54,339 nt of DNA from Peribacillus kribbensis DSM 17871 (GTDB taxonomy: Bacteria > Bacillota > Bacilli > Bacillales > DSM-1321): assembly GCF_000430765.1 (NCBI RefSeq), contig NZ_AUMQ01000039.1, positions 1 through 54,339 of the forward strand, written 5' to 3'. Positions within the stretch are counted from its first letter, which is position 1; every line of letters begins with the position of its first letter. The position numbers and the translations under genes were made by a program. A model generated the notes under the pieces. The model was given only the letters and a program-made list of their open reading frames with translations. It had not been told where the DNA came from and searched no databases. Below, in pieces: positions 35,045 through 43,382 of the stretch.

Positions 35045-36562
35045 TTATGAAACCTGTTTATCTGAAGCCCCAAGCTTAGAAGGCATGAGCCTCTCTTTTC
35101 CCATCAGGATGATGGCGATGAAGCCTAAAGAAATAGGAATTAACGTCCACGTAAAGGTCGCCGATACAGAGTCTGCCATGGCGCCGGATATTTTGTGCAG
35201 GATTCCGGCTGGGATCTTTGCTCTCATATCCGCAGAAAGCAGTGCCCTTGAATCAATATTTCCCGCGAATCCTTTTAAAGAGCCTAAAGCTTCCTTTAAA
35301 TCATTCTGGAAAAGCTTGTTTTGGATACTGCCGAAGATGGTAACACCGATCGTCATGCCCAGTGTCCTGAAAAAAGTATTGGTGGATGTGGCAATTCCGC
35401 GTTTCTGCGGCTCCATTTTATGCTGGGTGGACATGCTTAAAAGGGAGAAGGAGCAGCCCATTCCAACGCCGGCAATAATCATGAATATTGTCAGGGTAGA
35501 GCGTCCCGTATCTGCATCAATGGTTCCCAGCAAACACATTCCTATGAAAAACAGAATGACCGAAACCAGCATGATGGCCCTATAGCTGAACCTCCGGACA
35601 GATAATCCTGAAAGCTGGCTTCCCGCTACGGAGCCTACCATCATCGGGATCAAAATTACTCCTGAGTTGGTTGCAGTCCCGCCATAAACCGATTGAACAA
35701 ACAATGGAATGAGTACCGTCGCAATAATGAAGGCTGCTCCGTAAAAGAAGGCCACAGCCTGGGTAGCGGCAAAAAGCTGCCTTTTAAACAAACTCATGGA
35801 AATGATCGGTTCCTGTACTTTCCTCTCGATTACAAGAAAAGCAGCGAATAGAACCGCAAAAATAATAAAGAACGAAATAATCTGCGCAGAATCCCAGGCA
35901 TATTTATTTCCTCCAAGCTCGAGTGCAAACATGAGGCTCACTACGGATCCTACCAATGTAACAGCCCCATACCAGTCAATCTTAAGCCTGCGGAGCTGCA
36001 GGGTTTCCTTATAAAACGGACCGATTAAAAACAGGGAGAGAATTCCCAGCGGCAGATTAATATAAAAAATCCAGCGCCAACTAATCTGATCAGTAATAAA
36101 GGCTCCCAGAAGCGGACCGATGACAGAGGAAAGGCCGAAAACTGCGCCGAACAGCCCCGTCATTTTCCCCCGTTTCTCTGGAGGGAAGATATCAAAAATA
36201 ATGGTGAATGCAATTGGCATAAGAGAACCTCCGCCAATCCCCTGTATGGCTCTGTAAATGCTCAGCTGAACGATCGTCTGCGCGGTCCCGCAAAGGGCAG
36301 ATCCTATCAAAAATACGGCAAGGCCCAATAAATAAAACCTCTTTCGGCCATACATATCCGACAGCTTCCCAAAAATGGGCATGCTGGCCATCGTAGCGAC
36401 CAGGTAAGCCGAAGTGACCCAGATAAACTGCTCCAGGCCGCCAAGCTCCCCGACGATCGTAGGCATGGAGGCAGAAACAATGGTATTGTCCATGGCCGCC
36501 ATCAGGATCCCCAGCAATAACCCGGCAACGACTAAGCCTGTTCTGCTTTCTTTTTTGCTCAT
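35045..36562 (-). CDS. DHA2-type MFS multidrug exporter (14 TM)
   Basis: Drug:proton antiporter of the EmrB/QacA group, 505 residues, 14 membrane segments. The DHA2 motif LDNTIV-type appears as AAMDNTIVSASMPTIV, with the GKLSDMYGRKRFY loop. AAGGAGGATATT supports the ATG at 36562; an upstream in-frame ATG at 36592 lacks one. Substrate unknown. No regulator is adjacent. Confidence 0.9.
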   Translation of the reverse strand: MSKKESRTGLVVAGLLLGILMAAMDNTIVSASMPTIVGELGGLEQFIWVTSAYLVATMASMPIFGKLSDMYGRKRFYLLGLAVFLIGSALCGTAQTIVQLSIYRAIQGIGGGSLMPIAFTIIFDIFPPEKRGKMTGLFGAVFGLSSVIGPLLGAFITDQISWRWIFYINLPLGILSLFLIGPFYKETLQLRRLKIDWYGAVTLVGSVVSLMFALELGGNKYAWDSAQIISFFIIFAVLFAAFLVIERKVQEPIISMSLFKRQLFAATQAVAFFYGAAFIIATVLIPLFVQSVYGGTATNSGVILIPMMVGSVAGSQLSGLSVRRFSYRAIMLVSVILFFIGMCLLGTIDADTGRSTLTIFMIIAGVGMGCSFSLLSMSTQHKMEPQKRGIATSTNTFFRTLGMTIGVTIFGSIQNKLFQNDLKEALGSLKGFAGNIDSRALLSADMRAKIPAGILHKISGAMADSVSATFTWTLIPISLGFIAIILMGKERLMPSKLGASDKQVS

Positions 36563-36803
36563 AATATCCTCCTTCATAAGTGCTTTCATCAAAACAAGCG
36601 GTTAAGAGATGTCGGCTATATCTACTAATTCTTCTTTAATGTATGAGCTTACAAAGGAAGATAATCATTCTGCTGTCCTATAGCATAGATACTCAGAGCA
36701 TCTTGTCTTAACTGCTAAGAAAATTATAAGGAGGGGATTGAGTGGAGTCAATTTATATTTGGTTTTTTATTCCTGATCCTGCAATATTTATAAGATAACC
36801 TAA

Positions 36804-36839
36804 TAGAAAAATGCGAAAGCCTATAACAGCCTTCGCATT
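36804..36839 (-). terminator. terminator of the 46-aa gene
   Basis: On the minus strand AATGCGAAGGC pairs with GGCTTTCGCATT-type arm (one wobble) and TTTCTATT follows. Confidence 0.7.
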
Positions 36840-36861
36840 CATAATGGGGTGAATTCTCTCC

Positions 36862-37002
36862 TTAGCTTTTAAATCCATTTTTTGTTCTATCAGCATTTTT
36901 CTTCAATTGGTCTGCCTTTTGATACTCCCTGTGATCGACGCTGGTGTCCCAAATGCTGTATTCGATATCCCGGCTGGACTGCGGAGTGTTTTTAGAACTC
37001 AT
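36862..37002 (-). CDS. small hypothetical protein (46 aa)
   Basis: Polar, basic 46-residue protein (MSSKNTPQSSRDIEYSIWD at the start, KNGFKS at the end), no membrane segment. GGAGG lies eight bases before the ATG and a terminator follows, so it is very likely expressed. The composition recalls small spore or stress proteins, but I do not recognise the family. The rest of 36563-37180 shows no gene. Confidence 0.6.
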   Translation of the reverse strand: MSSKNTPQSSRDIEYSIWDTSVDHREYQKADQLKKNADRTKNGFKS

Positions 37003-37180
37003 TCACATTACCTCCAAGCTAGTTGTAACGTCATTATCTGCGCTTTTATCATTTTTATTCTGGCTAATGCATAATAGAAAACAATCTCTTGTTTTTATTC
37101 CGGACAATTGTCTTAATATCAAAAAAATGTTTCATTTCCTATTAAAGAGAATGAAAAACAGGCCCTCCGCCATTTTTTTG

Positions 37181-37495
37181 CTAGTCACTTAATTTTTCCT
37201 CAATAGCGAGGTCTCTTAAGTAATCCAGTAAAGGACGGAGCTGTTCAGGAGCCGTAACATCGGTATAAACAAGGCAGGACGTCTCAGCCTCTCCGATTAG
37301 CTCAAGCTGATAGGTAAACGCATCATTGCCACCGAATGCTTTAGAAGTCAAGGAGGCAGCGAGGCTGTTTACATCAGCGTCTTCTAGTAACTGCTTCAGT
37401 TTCTCCGCCTTTTCCTCAGGAAGCTGTTCTAATTCCGTTTCGTATGCCAGATGAAGATTGGCAATCCCGCCGGAAGTCAAAAAACGAATCTTCAT
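37181..37495 (-). CDS. emfourin-type protease inhibitor
   Basis: Cytosolic 104-residue protein matching the protealysin inhibitor emfourin (MKIRFLTSGGIANLHLAYE start, LPEEKAEKLKQLLEDADV, then DAFTYQLELI). Emfourins bind M4 proteases of the protealysin type and block the active site with their N-terminal strand loop. It starts 16 bases after the M4 protease gene, so the pair is co-expressed. The ATG at 37495 has CGGAGG nine bases upstream. Confidence 0.88.
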   Translation of the reverse strand: MKIRFLTSGGIANLHLAYETELEQLPEEKAEKLKQLLEDADVNSLAASLTSKAFGGNDAFTYQLELIGEAETSCLVYTDVTAPEQLRPLLDYLRDLAIEEKLSD

Positions 37496-37511
37496 GTTCG
37501 CCATCCTCCGA

Positions 37512-38534
37512 TTATTGTGAAATCCCGACGGCCTGGAACGCAGATTCCACAGATTTTGGTGCGGTTTCAGGAACCTCTCCTTTATCAGCCAATGACTGGG
37601 CAGCCTGCTGGATGGTGTGGAAAAAAGCGGAGAAATCTGCAGTGGCATATAGCTTCTGCATTCCCTGATACCAGACGGCAGCGGCCTTATCAGTTCCAAT
37701 CTCCATAGAAACCAGATAAAACGCCTTGTTCAGGATACCTGAGTTAATGTGCACTCCATAATTATCATCCGAACCGCTGTAATAATTTTTCATATGATCC
37801 GGCTGCATATCCTTGCCCATCAGCTTGTTATCAAAGGCCGTTCCCGGCGCCTTCATGGAGCGGAGTGCCTGTCCCTTTAAGGAAGGGCCCATAATATCGG
37901 CACCGATCAGCCAATCTGCCTCCGAAGCAGTCTGCTTTAAATGGTGCTGTTTAATAACTGTTCCGAATACATCTGAGAGATGCTCATTGATTGCTCCGGA
38001 CTGGCCTTCATACTCCAATCCGCTCGTATATTGAGTCACTCCGTGAGTCAATTCGTGGCCGATGACATCGAGGGAACTGGTAAAACCAATAAAGATCTTT
38101 CCATCTCCGTCTCCGAATACCATTTCTTCTCCATTCCAAAAAGCATTCAAAAAATTTCGTCCATAATGCACATTTAAAAGAAGATCCAATCCTCGATTAT
38201 CAATGGAATTTCGGTTCAGTACTTCCTTAAAATAATCCCGGACGATCCCGGCAAAATCATAAGCCTGGTTAACCGCCTCATCCGAGCCCGAACGGTCTCC
38301 TTCCTTGCGGGCTTCCTGTACACGCAGCCTGGTATTGTGCCCGCAATCATAAACATGGCGCTCTGATCCGCCTTCTCCAATGGCTGTAGAGATTAAATCG
38401 AAATCCAGCAGGTTTCTCTGCCTATGGATCAAACGCAGTTTAGAAAGACTGGCCCGTGCAGCATCCACATCATTCTGGGCTAAACGTTCAAGAATATAGA
38501 CAGGAACAACAAAATCAGGCATATGCTTCATCAT
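37512..38534 (-). CDS. M4 metallopeptidase, protealysin-like
   Basis: Thermolysin-family zinc protease of 341 residues. H160-E161-L-T-H164 and the third ligand E184 in NEHLSD are intact. There is no signal peptide and only a short N-terminal region (about 45 residues, ending near LLDFD) like the protealysin propeptide, so it is probably intracellular or exported without Sec. AAGGAGTGAAGCC supports the first ATG of the pair. Followed by its inhibitor gene. Confidence 0.92.
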   Translation of the reverse strand: MMKHMPDFVVPVYILERLAQNDVDAARASLSKLRLIHRQRNLLDFDLISTAIGEGGSERHVYDCGHNTRLRVQEARKEGDRSGSDEAVNQAYDFAGIVRDYFKEVLNRNSIDNRGLDLLLNVHYGRNFLNAFWNGEEMVFGDGDGKIFIGFTSSLDVIGHELTHGVTQYTSGLEYEGQSGAINEHLSDVFGTVIKQHHLKQTASEADWLIGADIMGPSLKGQALRSMKAPGTAFDNKLMGKDMQPDHMKNYYSGSDDNYGVHINSGILNKAFYLVSMEIGTDKAAAVWYQGMQKLYATADFSAFFHTIQQAAQSLADKGEVPETAPKSVESAFQAVGISQ

Positions 38535-38725
38535 GGCTTCACTCCTTTTTTCTAGTTTACGGCTTTTACAGACTGCGTTCAAATAATTCAGACTATTTAA
38601 GTTAAACTTAGGATAGGAAAGGGATCTTTAGGGAGGTCGAGCACAGAATGTCCGGGTGCTTCTAGTTTTCGGACAGGTTGAAGCAGCGGAAGGGGTAAGT
38701 CCATCAGCAGCAGCCTTATTTTTTG

Positions 38726-38990
38726 TTATGCTTCTATTTTAGGGGACTCTGGATCTGGCAATGCCAGCAAATCATTGGCTGCTTTTTTGTCTTTCCTTAC
38801 ATCCCGGAGGAAGAAGCTTAGGACAATGCCCGCGATACAAATTGCGGCTGCCCAATAGAATGCGTCATTAATACCGCTGACCGTGGCCTGCATATTGGCC
38901 TTTTTCGCCATGAGCTGGACCGCTGTCTGCTGGGCCTGGGCAGCCGGCAGATGCACCTCGGCAGAAAAATCAACCTGTTTCCACCTAAAA
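38726..38990 (-). pseudogene. C-terminal remnant of a DHA2 efflux pump
   Basis: Frame with HLPAAQAQQTAVQLMAKKAN and a last membrane segment, then FFLRDVRKDKK, as at the end of DHA2 drug exporters of the LmrB/YhcA group. The 13 preceding membrane segments are gone. The upstream bases (about 38957-39000) carry related sequence in a shifted frame. It faces the MarR gene, so the original pair was probably pump and regulator. Confidence 0.75.
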
Positions 38991-39066
38991 ACAGTTCGGC
39001 AATACCACTCTTATTAGAAAACAGTCTTAACAAAAATAAATATTAACAATGTTTAGTATCACTGAA

Positions 39067-39085
39067 ATACTTTAACAAAAAGTAT
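39067..39085. promoter_or_regulatory. 19-bp palindrome, likely MarR operator
   Basis: ATACTTT-AACAA-AAAGTAT is perfect in its seven-base arms. It lies between the MarR gene and the pump remnant, where a MarR operator would be expected. Confidence 0.6.
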
Positions 39086-39186
39086 CTTTGTTGTAAAGAA
39101 ACTTTTGCGAAAAGGTATTGCGCTTTTCATTCTATTATGAATGAGGTAAAATATAACTAGAAAGTGGTTGTTGAAGGAGGAAACAA

Positions 39187-39639
39187 GTGGATAATTTGAA
39201 CGAAGGGCATGTCAATATCATGGATGAGCTTGATAGTATTTCGGAAACGTTTTTCCGTTATAAAAACAAGCAGATGGAAAAAAAGTATGATGATATACCC
39301 TTGAAAATGAATGTAAATAAGTATCAGATTCTTAAATCCATTTATATGAACAAGGAATGCATCGTTGCAGATCTGGTTAAGAAACTTGAGCTTACATCAG
39401 GGGCTACTACTCTGATCTTAAATAAATTAGAAGAAGAGAATCTTATTGCGAGAAGCCGCTCTACAGCTGACCGAAGGCTTGTTTTCCTGGAATTGACGGA
39501 CGAAGGCAGGAGAGTATACGATATTCTTTCTAAAAAGAGGGCAGAATTTCTGCTTAAGATATTAAACCCGTTGAGTGCCGGAGAAAAGGATGAATTCATC
39601 CGGCTCTTTAAAAAAATTGCAGATGGACTGGATCAATAA
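39187..39639 (+). CDS. MarR family transcriptional regulator
   Basis: Winged-helix regulator, 150 residues. The wing and recognition helix are in LTSGATTLILNKLEEENLIARSRS-type sequence, with DRRLVFLELTDEGRRV in the wing. GTG start behind AAGGAGGAAAC. Probably a repressor of the now ruined pump; whether it regulates another gene is unknown. A short GC hairpin with seven T (about 39643-39668) ends it. Confidence 0.88.
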   Translation: MDNLNEGHVNIMDELDSISETFFRYKNKQMEKKYDDIPLKMNVNKYQILKSIYMNKECIVADLVKKLELTSGATTLILNKLEEENLIARSRSTADRRLVFLELTDEGRRVYDILSKKRAEFLLKILNPLSAGEKDEFIRLFKKIADGLDQ

Positions 39640-39756
39640 GCTGCGGCCGTGTGCTGCGGCTTTTTTTGCGGAGAAACTTGGCCGTTTTGATACTGCCTGG
39701 TTCCATTCAGGCATATATTTCATATATTGAGATAGAAAGATTGGAATATACTATGA

Positions 39757-40383
39757 ATGTCTAGGCTCCGGACGGCTGAAGGAACTCTGAATGAAAGGTT
39801 GCAGATACTGATTATGGAACAGGTACAAGGAATTCCGTATTTTTTTCAAAATATCACCGAGAAAAATATGACATTTGACCATGTTTTTCAGCGTATTTCC
39901 GATTTTATCAAAAGAGATCCAAAGGGAAATTTCCGCCTTATCGTAGGGACGGACTCCCAGGTCCATAAAAGGCATACCCTTTTTATCTCTGCCATCATCA
40001 TCCAAAGACAGGGCAAAGGGGCATGGCTGTGCATCCGAAAAGAACTAGTACCGAGAAAGATGCTGCACCTCCATGAGCGGATCTCACGGGAAACCTCCCT
40101 GACGGAAGAACTGGCTGCGCTGTTTACAGACGACCATAAAAATGCCCTTGTGGATCTAGTGCTTCCACACGTCTACGATGGGGCAAGCTTTACATTGGAA
40201 GGCCATATTGATATTGGCTCGGGTCAAAGAAATAAAACAAATGTATTTGTAAAAGAAATGGCTACAAGAATCCGTGCAATGGGGCTGGTACCTGTCATCA
40301 AGCCGGATTCATTCGGGGCTTCCTGTGTAGCCAATAAATATACGAAACGGAACAGCCTTACAGAAGGAAAAAAGATTATTTAA
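39757..40383 (+). CDS. ykuK: RNase H-like YkuK family protein
   Basis: Protein of the DUF458/YkuK family with an RNase H-like fold; function unknown. LIVGTDSQVHKRHTLFISAI holds the conserved GTDSQ aspartate. The start is unclear: ATG 39757 gives 208 residues, while ATG 39814 gives 189 (near the family length), and neither has a strong ribosome site. The stop overlaps the opposing GMC remnant. Confidence 0.75.
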   Translation: MSRLRTAEGTLNERLQILIMEQVQGIPYFFQNITEKNMTFDHVFQRISDFIKRDPKGNFRLIVGTDSQVHKRHTLFISAIIIQRQGKGAWLCIRKELVPRKMLHLHERISRETSLTEELAALFTDDHKNALVDLVLPHVYDGASFTLEGHIDIGSGQRNKTNVFVKEMATRIRAMGLVPVIKPDSFGASCVANKYTKRNSLTEGKKII

Positions 40384-40885
40384 CAGAATTGTGCGGATTT
40401 GTGCGAATGGTGTCCTGTTTTCCCATTATAAAAAGAGGTACATATACAGCGGTTTTCTGAATTTTTTCAGCTGTTCTTGTGGCAAGGCCCTGTGTGGTGA
40501 GGGTAGGGTTGGTCCCTCCCAGGCCGTTGGGCAGTACGCTGTTGTCTGCGATGAAAAGGGGGTTTACCTGGATTGCCTCACAGTTTTGGTCCACAACAAA
40601 GCCTATTTTCATGGTACTCATGATATGGATCATCATGCCGGGTGGCCATTTGGACTGGATGATGGTTTTTGCTCCGGAATATAGCAGGATATCAGCAGCC
40701 AGTTTTATGAGCTGCTTTTTCTTTTTGATCGTATTTTTAGTGGGAGAATATGTAATGGATGGAACAGGGCCGTGTGTATCCCCCATATCCGGGGAAGTGA
40801 GGACTGAGTTCCATGAAATTAAATATGGTGGCCTGGTTCCATTTTTGTGCCAAACGCTTTTCCCTCTTTTCTGCCTTTTTATCAA
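40376..40885 (-). pseudogene. GMC oxidoreductase C-terminal remnant
   Basis: The frame encodes the end of a glucose-methanol-choline-type flavoenzyme: FIADNSVLPNGLGGTNPTLT and ATRTAEKI are clear. Upstream, where HxMGTxRMGxDPxxSVVD is expected, the sequence reads HIMSTMKIGFVVDQN, with several residues lost. The N-terminal FAD domain is absent. Reading frame stays open, so decay is by deletion. Nothing else is visible in 40886-41099. Confidence 0.8.
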
Positions 40886-41099
40886 GAATATTGCAAATAG
40901 AGGATTATAGAAGTGAAAGTTCGAAGTATTTTTAAAGGAGAATAACTGCCTTCCATTTTGGATACCTTTGCAAGGGCTGTCTGATTATTTATGGAAGACA
41001 GAACATGAAAGGACTGCCTGTTTAGTTTCTTCTATATATATGAATGCAGAGTATGCAACCTGCTTACTGCATGCCGTATTTCATTTTCCGGATGCTTTA

Positions 41100-41573
41100 T
41101 CAATCCCCGAGCCTCATCGTCAAAAAAACACTTCGATCTGTATAGAACTCATTATCCTTCACAAACCCCAGTTTTTCATAAAGATGAATGGCTCTCTGAT
41201 TAAACTCAGCGACGGTAAGCCGGATGGGGATGTTTTTATACATTTCTTTGAGATGATCGAGGATGAGTGAACAGAAAAGAAAGCCATTTCCTTTGCCTGT
41301 CAGACCAGGCTTCATTCCCAATCCCATATCGATGAAGCCTTTCGGATAAACATCATACTGGTTTCCCATTGGAACCTGGGCGTTCGTTCCAATGCAGAAA
41401 AATCCGGCCAGTTCCTTTTTGTCACTCAGCAGGGCATAATAGGAGCCATCAAGCATCTCTTCCATAGCTTCGTCTGTCAGCTCATTGTTATAAAAATCGT
41501 ATGGCTCTTCATATCTCCAATGGAGGATTTCCCTTGCCATTCGGGGAGTCATCTTTTCAATGAACAGCTTCAT
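41100..41573 (-). CDS. GNAT family N-acetyltransferase
   Basis: 157-residue acetyltransferase. GLGMKPGLTGKGNGFLF is the acetyl-CoA loop, and VAEFNQRAIHLYEKLGF the C-terminal motif. Resembles ribosomal-protein-type acetyltransferases; substrate unknown. Confidence 0.87.
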   Translation of the reverse strand: MKLFIEKMTPRMAREILHWRYEEPYDFYNNELTDEAMEEMLDGSYYALLSDKKELAGFFCIGTNAQVPMGNQYDVYPKGFIDMGLGMKPGLTGKGNGFLFCSLILDHLKEMYKNIPIRLTVAEFNQRAIHLYEKLGFVKDNEFYTDRSVFLTMRLGD

Positions 41574-41660
41574 CTAACCACGCACCCTTCTTCACTGTTT
41601 ATAGGTAAATTATACAATGAGCAGGGCAGGCAGCAAGCAGAAATTATTTCAGAAAAAGCA

Positions 41661-41694
41661 AAAAAACCTGAATGTCCAAACCATCAGGTTTTTC
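41661..41694 (-). terminator. sipW-tasA operon terminator
   Basis: On the minus strand AAAACCTGA pairs with TCAGGTTTT across 12 bases, then a T-run. Confidence 0.85.
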
Positions 41695-41702
41695 CACGAT
41701 CA

Positions 41703-42554
41703 TTATGGCTGTTTAGAGGGTTCTTCAGGTACGGCTTGTGGCTGCTTCTGTGAGTCAGCTGATTCATCTGTTTGGGCTGCAGCTTGATCTGAAGAATCTT
41801 TAGGAGATGTCGTCTCGCTGGCAGGTTCCTTCGCAGGGCTGTCAGGCTTCGGGTCTTCGGCAGGTTTTGGGTCCTTTGTATTCCCATCATTATGATCCGC
41901 AGGAGGAATGTCAGACTTAGGCAGCTGGGTGCCTTTTTCCTTTTCTCCATCTTTCTCACCGGAATCTTTATCTTTATCTTTATCTTTATCTTTATCTTTA
42001 TCTTTATCTTTATCTTTATCTTTATCTTTATCTTGATTTTGATCTTCAGGCTTCGGAGCCTCAATCGTCGCCTTCACTTTTTCTGCATCGACCGGCACCG
42101 TATAGGTTTCGTCGACGAAGGAATTGAGGGCAGTGATTCTGTATTTAAACGAATCAAGGCTGCATGCAGAGTTGGCGGCCGATGGGCTGGCGGACAGTGA
42201 TCCACCGCTTTCCAGACTCTGGGATGAGACAGATTGGAAGCCATCGCCGGAATCCAAATATACCTCTACATCCATGGGAATATCCGATTTGTTATGGATG
42301 CTTACTCCCTGGCTGAGGGCGCAATTCTTTCCATATTCAATATCTCCAAGCTGGATATCCAGCAGGTCGGAAGTGGTAGCGTTTTGCAATTCACCTGTGG
42401 CGCTTGTTTCCGAGGTGAATAAGGCAAAGGTTCCTTTGGATGAAATGGAGGCTGCACCAGTGTAACAAAGGGATAAGGTCAAAATCCCTGCAAGCCCCAT
42501 GAATTTGGCTCTTTTTATAGGTTTATGACGGAAATATAGCAGCCTGCGTTTCAT
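41703..42554 (-). CDS. SipW-dependent secreted protein with Lys-Asp repeat
   Basis: 283-residue exported protein. Residues 18-45 form a signal segment with the SipW-type pattern KGTFALFTSETSATGELQNAT also seen at the start of TasA. A beta-rich domain follows (about 45-165). Then 11 Lys-Asp pairs, then an acidic Pro-Ser-Lys tail to the end. No wall-anchor motif. By position (third in sipW-tasA) it may be an accessory or anchor of TasA fibres, the place of TapA in other Bacillus, although its order and sequence differ from TapA. Confidence 0.75.
   Translation of the reverse strand: MKRRLLYFRHKPIKRAKFMGLAGILTLSLCYTGAASISSKGTFALFTSETSATGELQNATTSDLLDIQLGDIEYGKNCALSQGVSIHNKSDIPMDVEVYLDSGDGFQSVSSQSLESGGSLSASPSAANSACSLDSFKYRITALNSFVDETYTVPVDAEKVKATIEAPKPEDQNQDKDKDKDKDKDKDKDKDKDKDKDSGEKDGEKEKGTQLPKSDIPPADHNDGNTKDPKPAEDPKPDSPAKEPASETTSPKDSSDQAAAQTDESADSQKQPQAVPEEPSKQP
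41964..42034. repeat. hexanucleotide tandem repeat (ATCTTT), 11 units
   Basis: Eleven exact ATCTTT units (66 bases) plus five bases. On the coding strand each unit reads AAAGAT and encodes Lys-Asp. Unit length is a multiple of three, so slippage changes the linker length without frameshift. Confidence 0.95.
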
Positions 42555-42564
42555 ATGATCACCT

Positions 42565-42601
42565 TTCTAAAAGAAGGGACAGCCTTGAAATCGACTGCCC
42601 C
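42565..42601 (-). terminator. hairpin between tasA and the third gene
   Basis: On the minus strand GGGGCAG pairs with CTGTCCC (one wobble), followed by TTCTTTTA. It may attenuate transcription so that TasA exceeds the third protein. Confidence 0.5.
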
Positions 42602-42611
42602 GCTTTTTTTC

Positions 42612-43349
42612 TTATTCCTTGTCGAATTTCGCACCGGAGTCTGTCTGCTTGGCTTGAACAGTCAGATTAGCTGTATATTTTACTCCCTGATATTCATTGC
42701 CCGCTTTTGCAGCAAGCTTAACATCAAACGCGATATCTATGTACTGGTTATCCTTAAGAGTAAAGAACTTATCGTTGCCGATTTTATATTCCTTTGTTCC
42801 AGAATCATCTGTAGCAGCCATAGCCATCATCTGCTGAGCTGGAGCTGCTGCTTCAGGATCTACTTCGCCGACAAACGCTTCTACACCTGCAGGAAGCTTT
42901 GGAAGTGGCACTGCTTTTGAGCTTGCAATGGAAGGATTAGTAGCTCCATTGTAGAATCCTTTTTCCCAGGCCATTCTGTAATCTTTAAGGACGTCCCCGC
43001 TTGGTTTAGCAGCATATTTAAATGCCAGGTAATAAATTTTATAAGGGGCAGCGGAAACTCCTGCTTTATCAATTGAAGCTTTATATGTTAATTTCAGCAC
43101 TTGATCCAGGCTTCCAGTGTTGTCCAGAGTAATGAAGTCTCCAGGAACAATCTGTGAAGGTGCGAAGTTTGAGTGGCTGAACAGCGGAGTTGTTACTGCC
43201 TTACCGTTATTGACAGATAATGTACCGTTTTGAATCGTTCCGGTTGCACTGCTGCTTGAAGTGAACCAAGAGTATGTACCATACCCAGCGCTTACTGCCA
43301 GTGCTCCTGCCAGTGTTGTTGCCATAAGTGCTTTTTTTACATTCTTCAT
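42612..43349 (-). CDS. tasA: TasA-family amyloid-like fibre protein
   Basis: Secreted 245-residue matrix protein of the TasA/CalY (M73) family. Signal peptide residues 1-27 ends near SAGYGTYSWFTSSSSATG, the SipW-type cleavage region. NGTLSVNNGK and VPGDFITLDNTGSLDQVLKLTYKA-type sequence are typical. No protease motif is expected to be active. Forms fibres of biofilm matrix in the family. Good ribosome site (TCTGGAGG). Confidence 0.92.
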   Translation of the reverse strand: MKNVKKALMATTLAGALAVSAGYGTYSWFTSSSSATGTIQNGTLSVNNGKAVTTPLFSHSNFAPSQIVPGDFITLDNTGSLDQVLKLTYKASIDKAGVSAAPYKIYYLAFKYAAKPSGDVLKDYRMAWEKGFYNGATNPSIASSKAVPLPKLPAGVEAFVGEVDPEAAAPAQQMMAMAATDDSGTKEYKIGNDKFFTLKDNQYIDIAFDVKLAAKAGNEYQGVKYTANLTVQAKQTDSGAKFDKE

Positions 43350-43382
43350 GAATGAATACCTCCAGAATAATAGTTTTATATT

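Noticed and set aside
36563-36860. Search for the MarR palindrome upstream of the intact DHA2 exporter
   Set aside because: No ATACTTT/AAAGTAT repeat was found, so there is no sequence reason to place that exporter under the MarR gene at 39187.
40479-40910. Plus-strand frame opposite the GMC remnant
   Set aside because: The minus-strand frame has clear GMC motifs; the plus frame is its shadow.
41892-42200. Plus-strand open frame with Ile-Phe repeats
   Set aside because: It is the reverse complement of the Lys-Asp repeat in the SipW-type secreted protein; the low-complexity repeat keeps several frames open.
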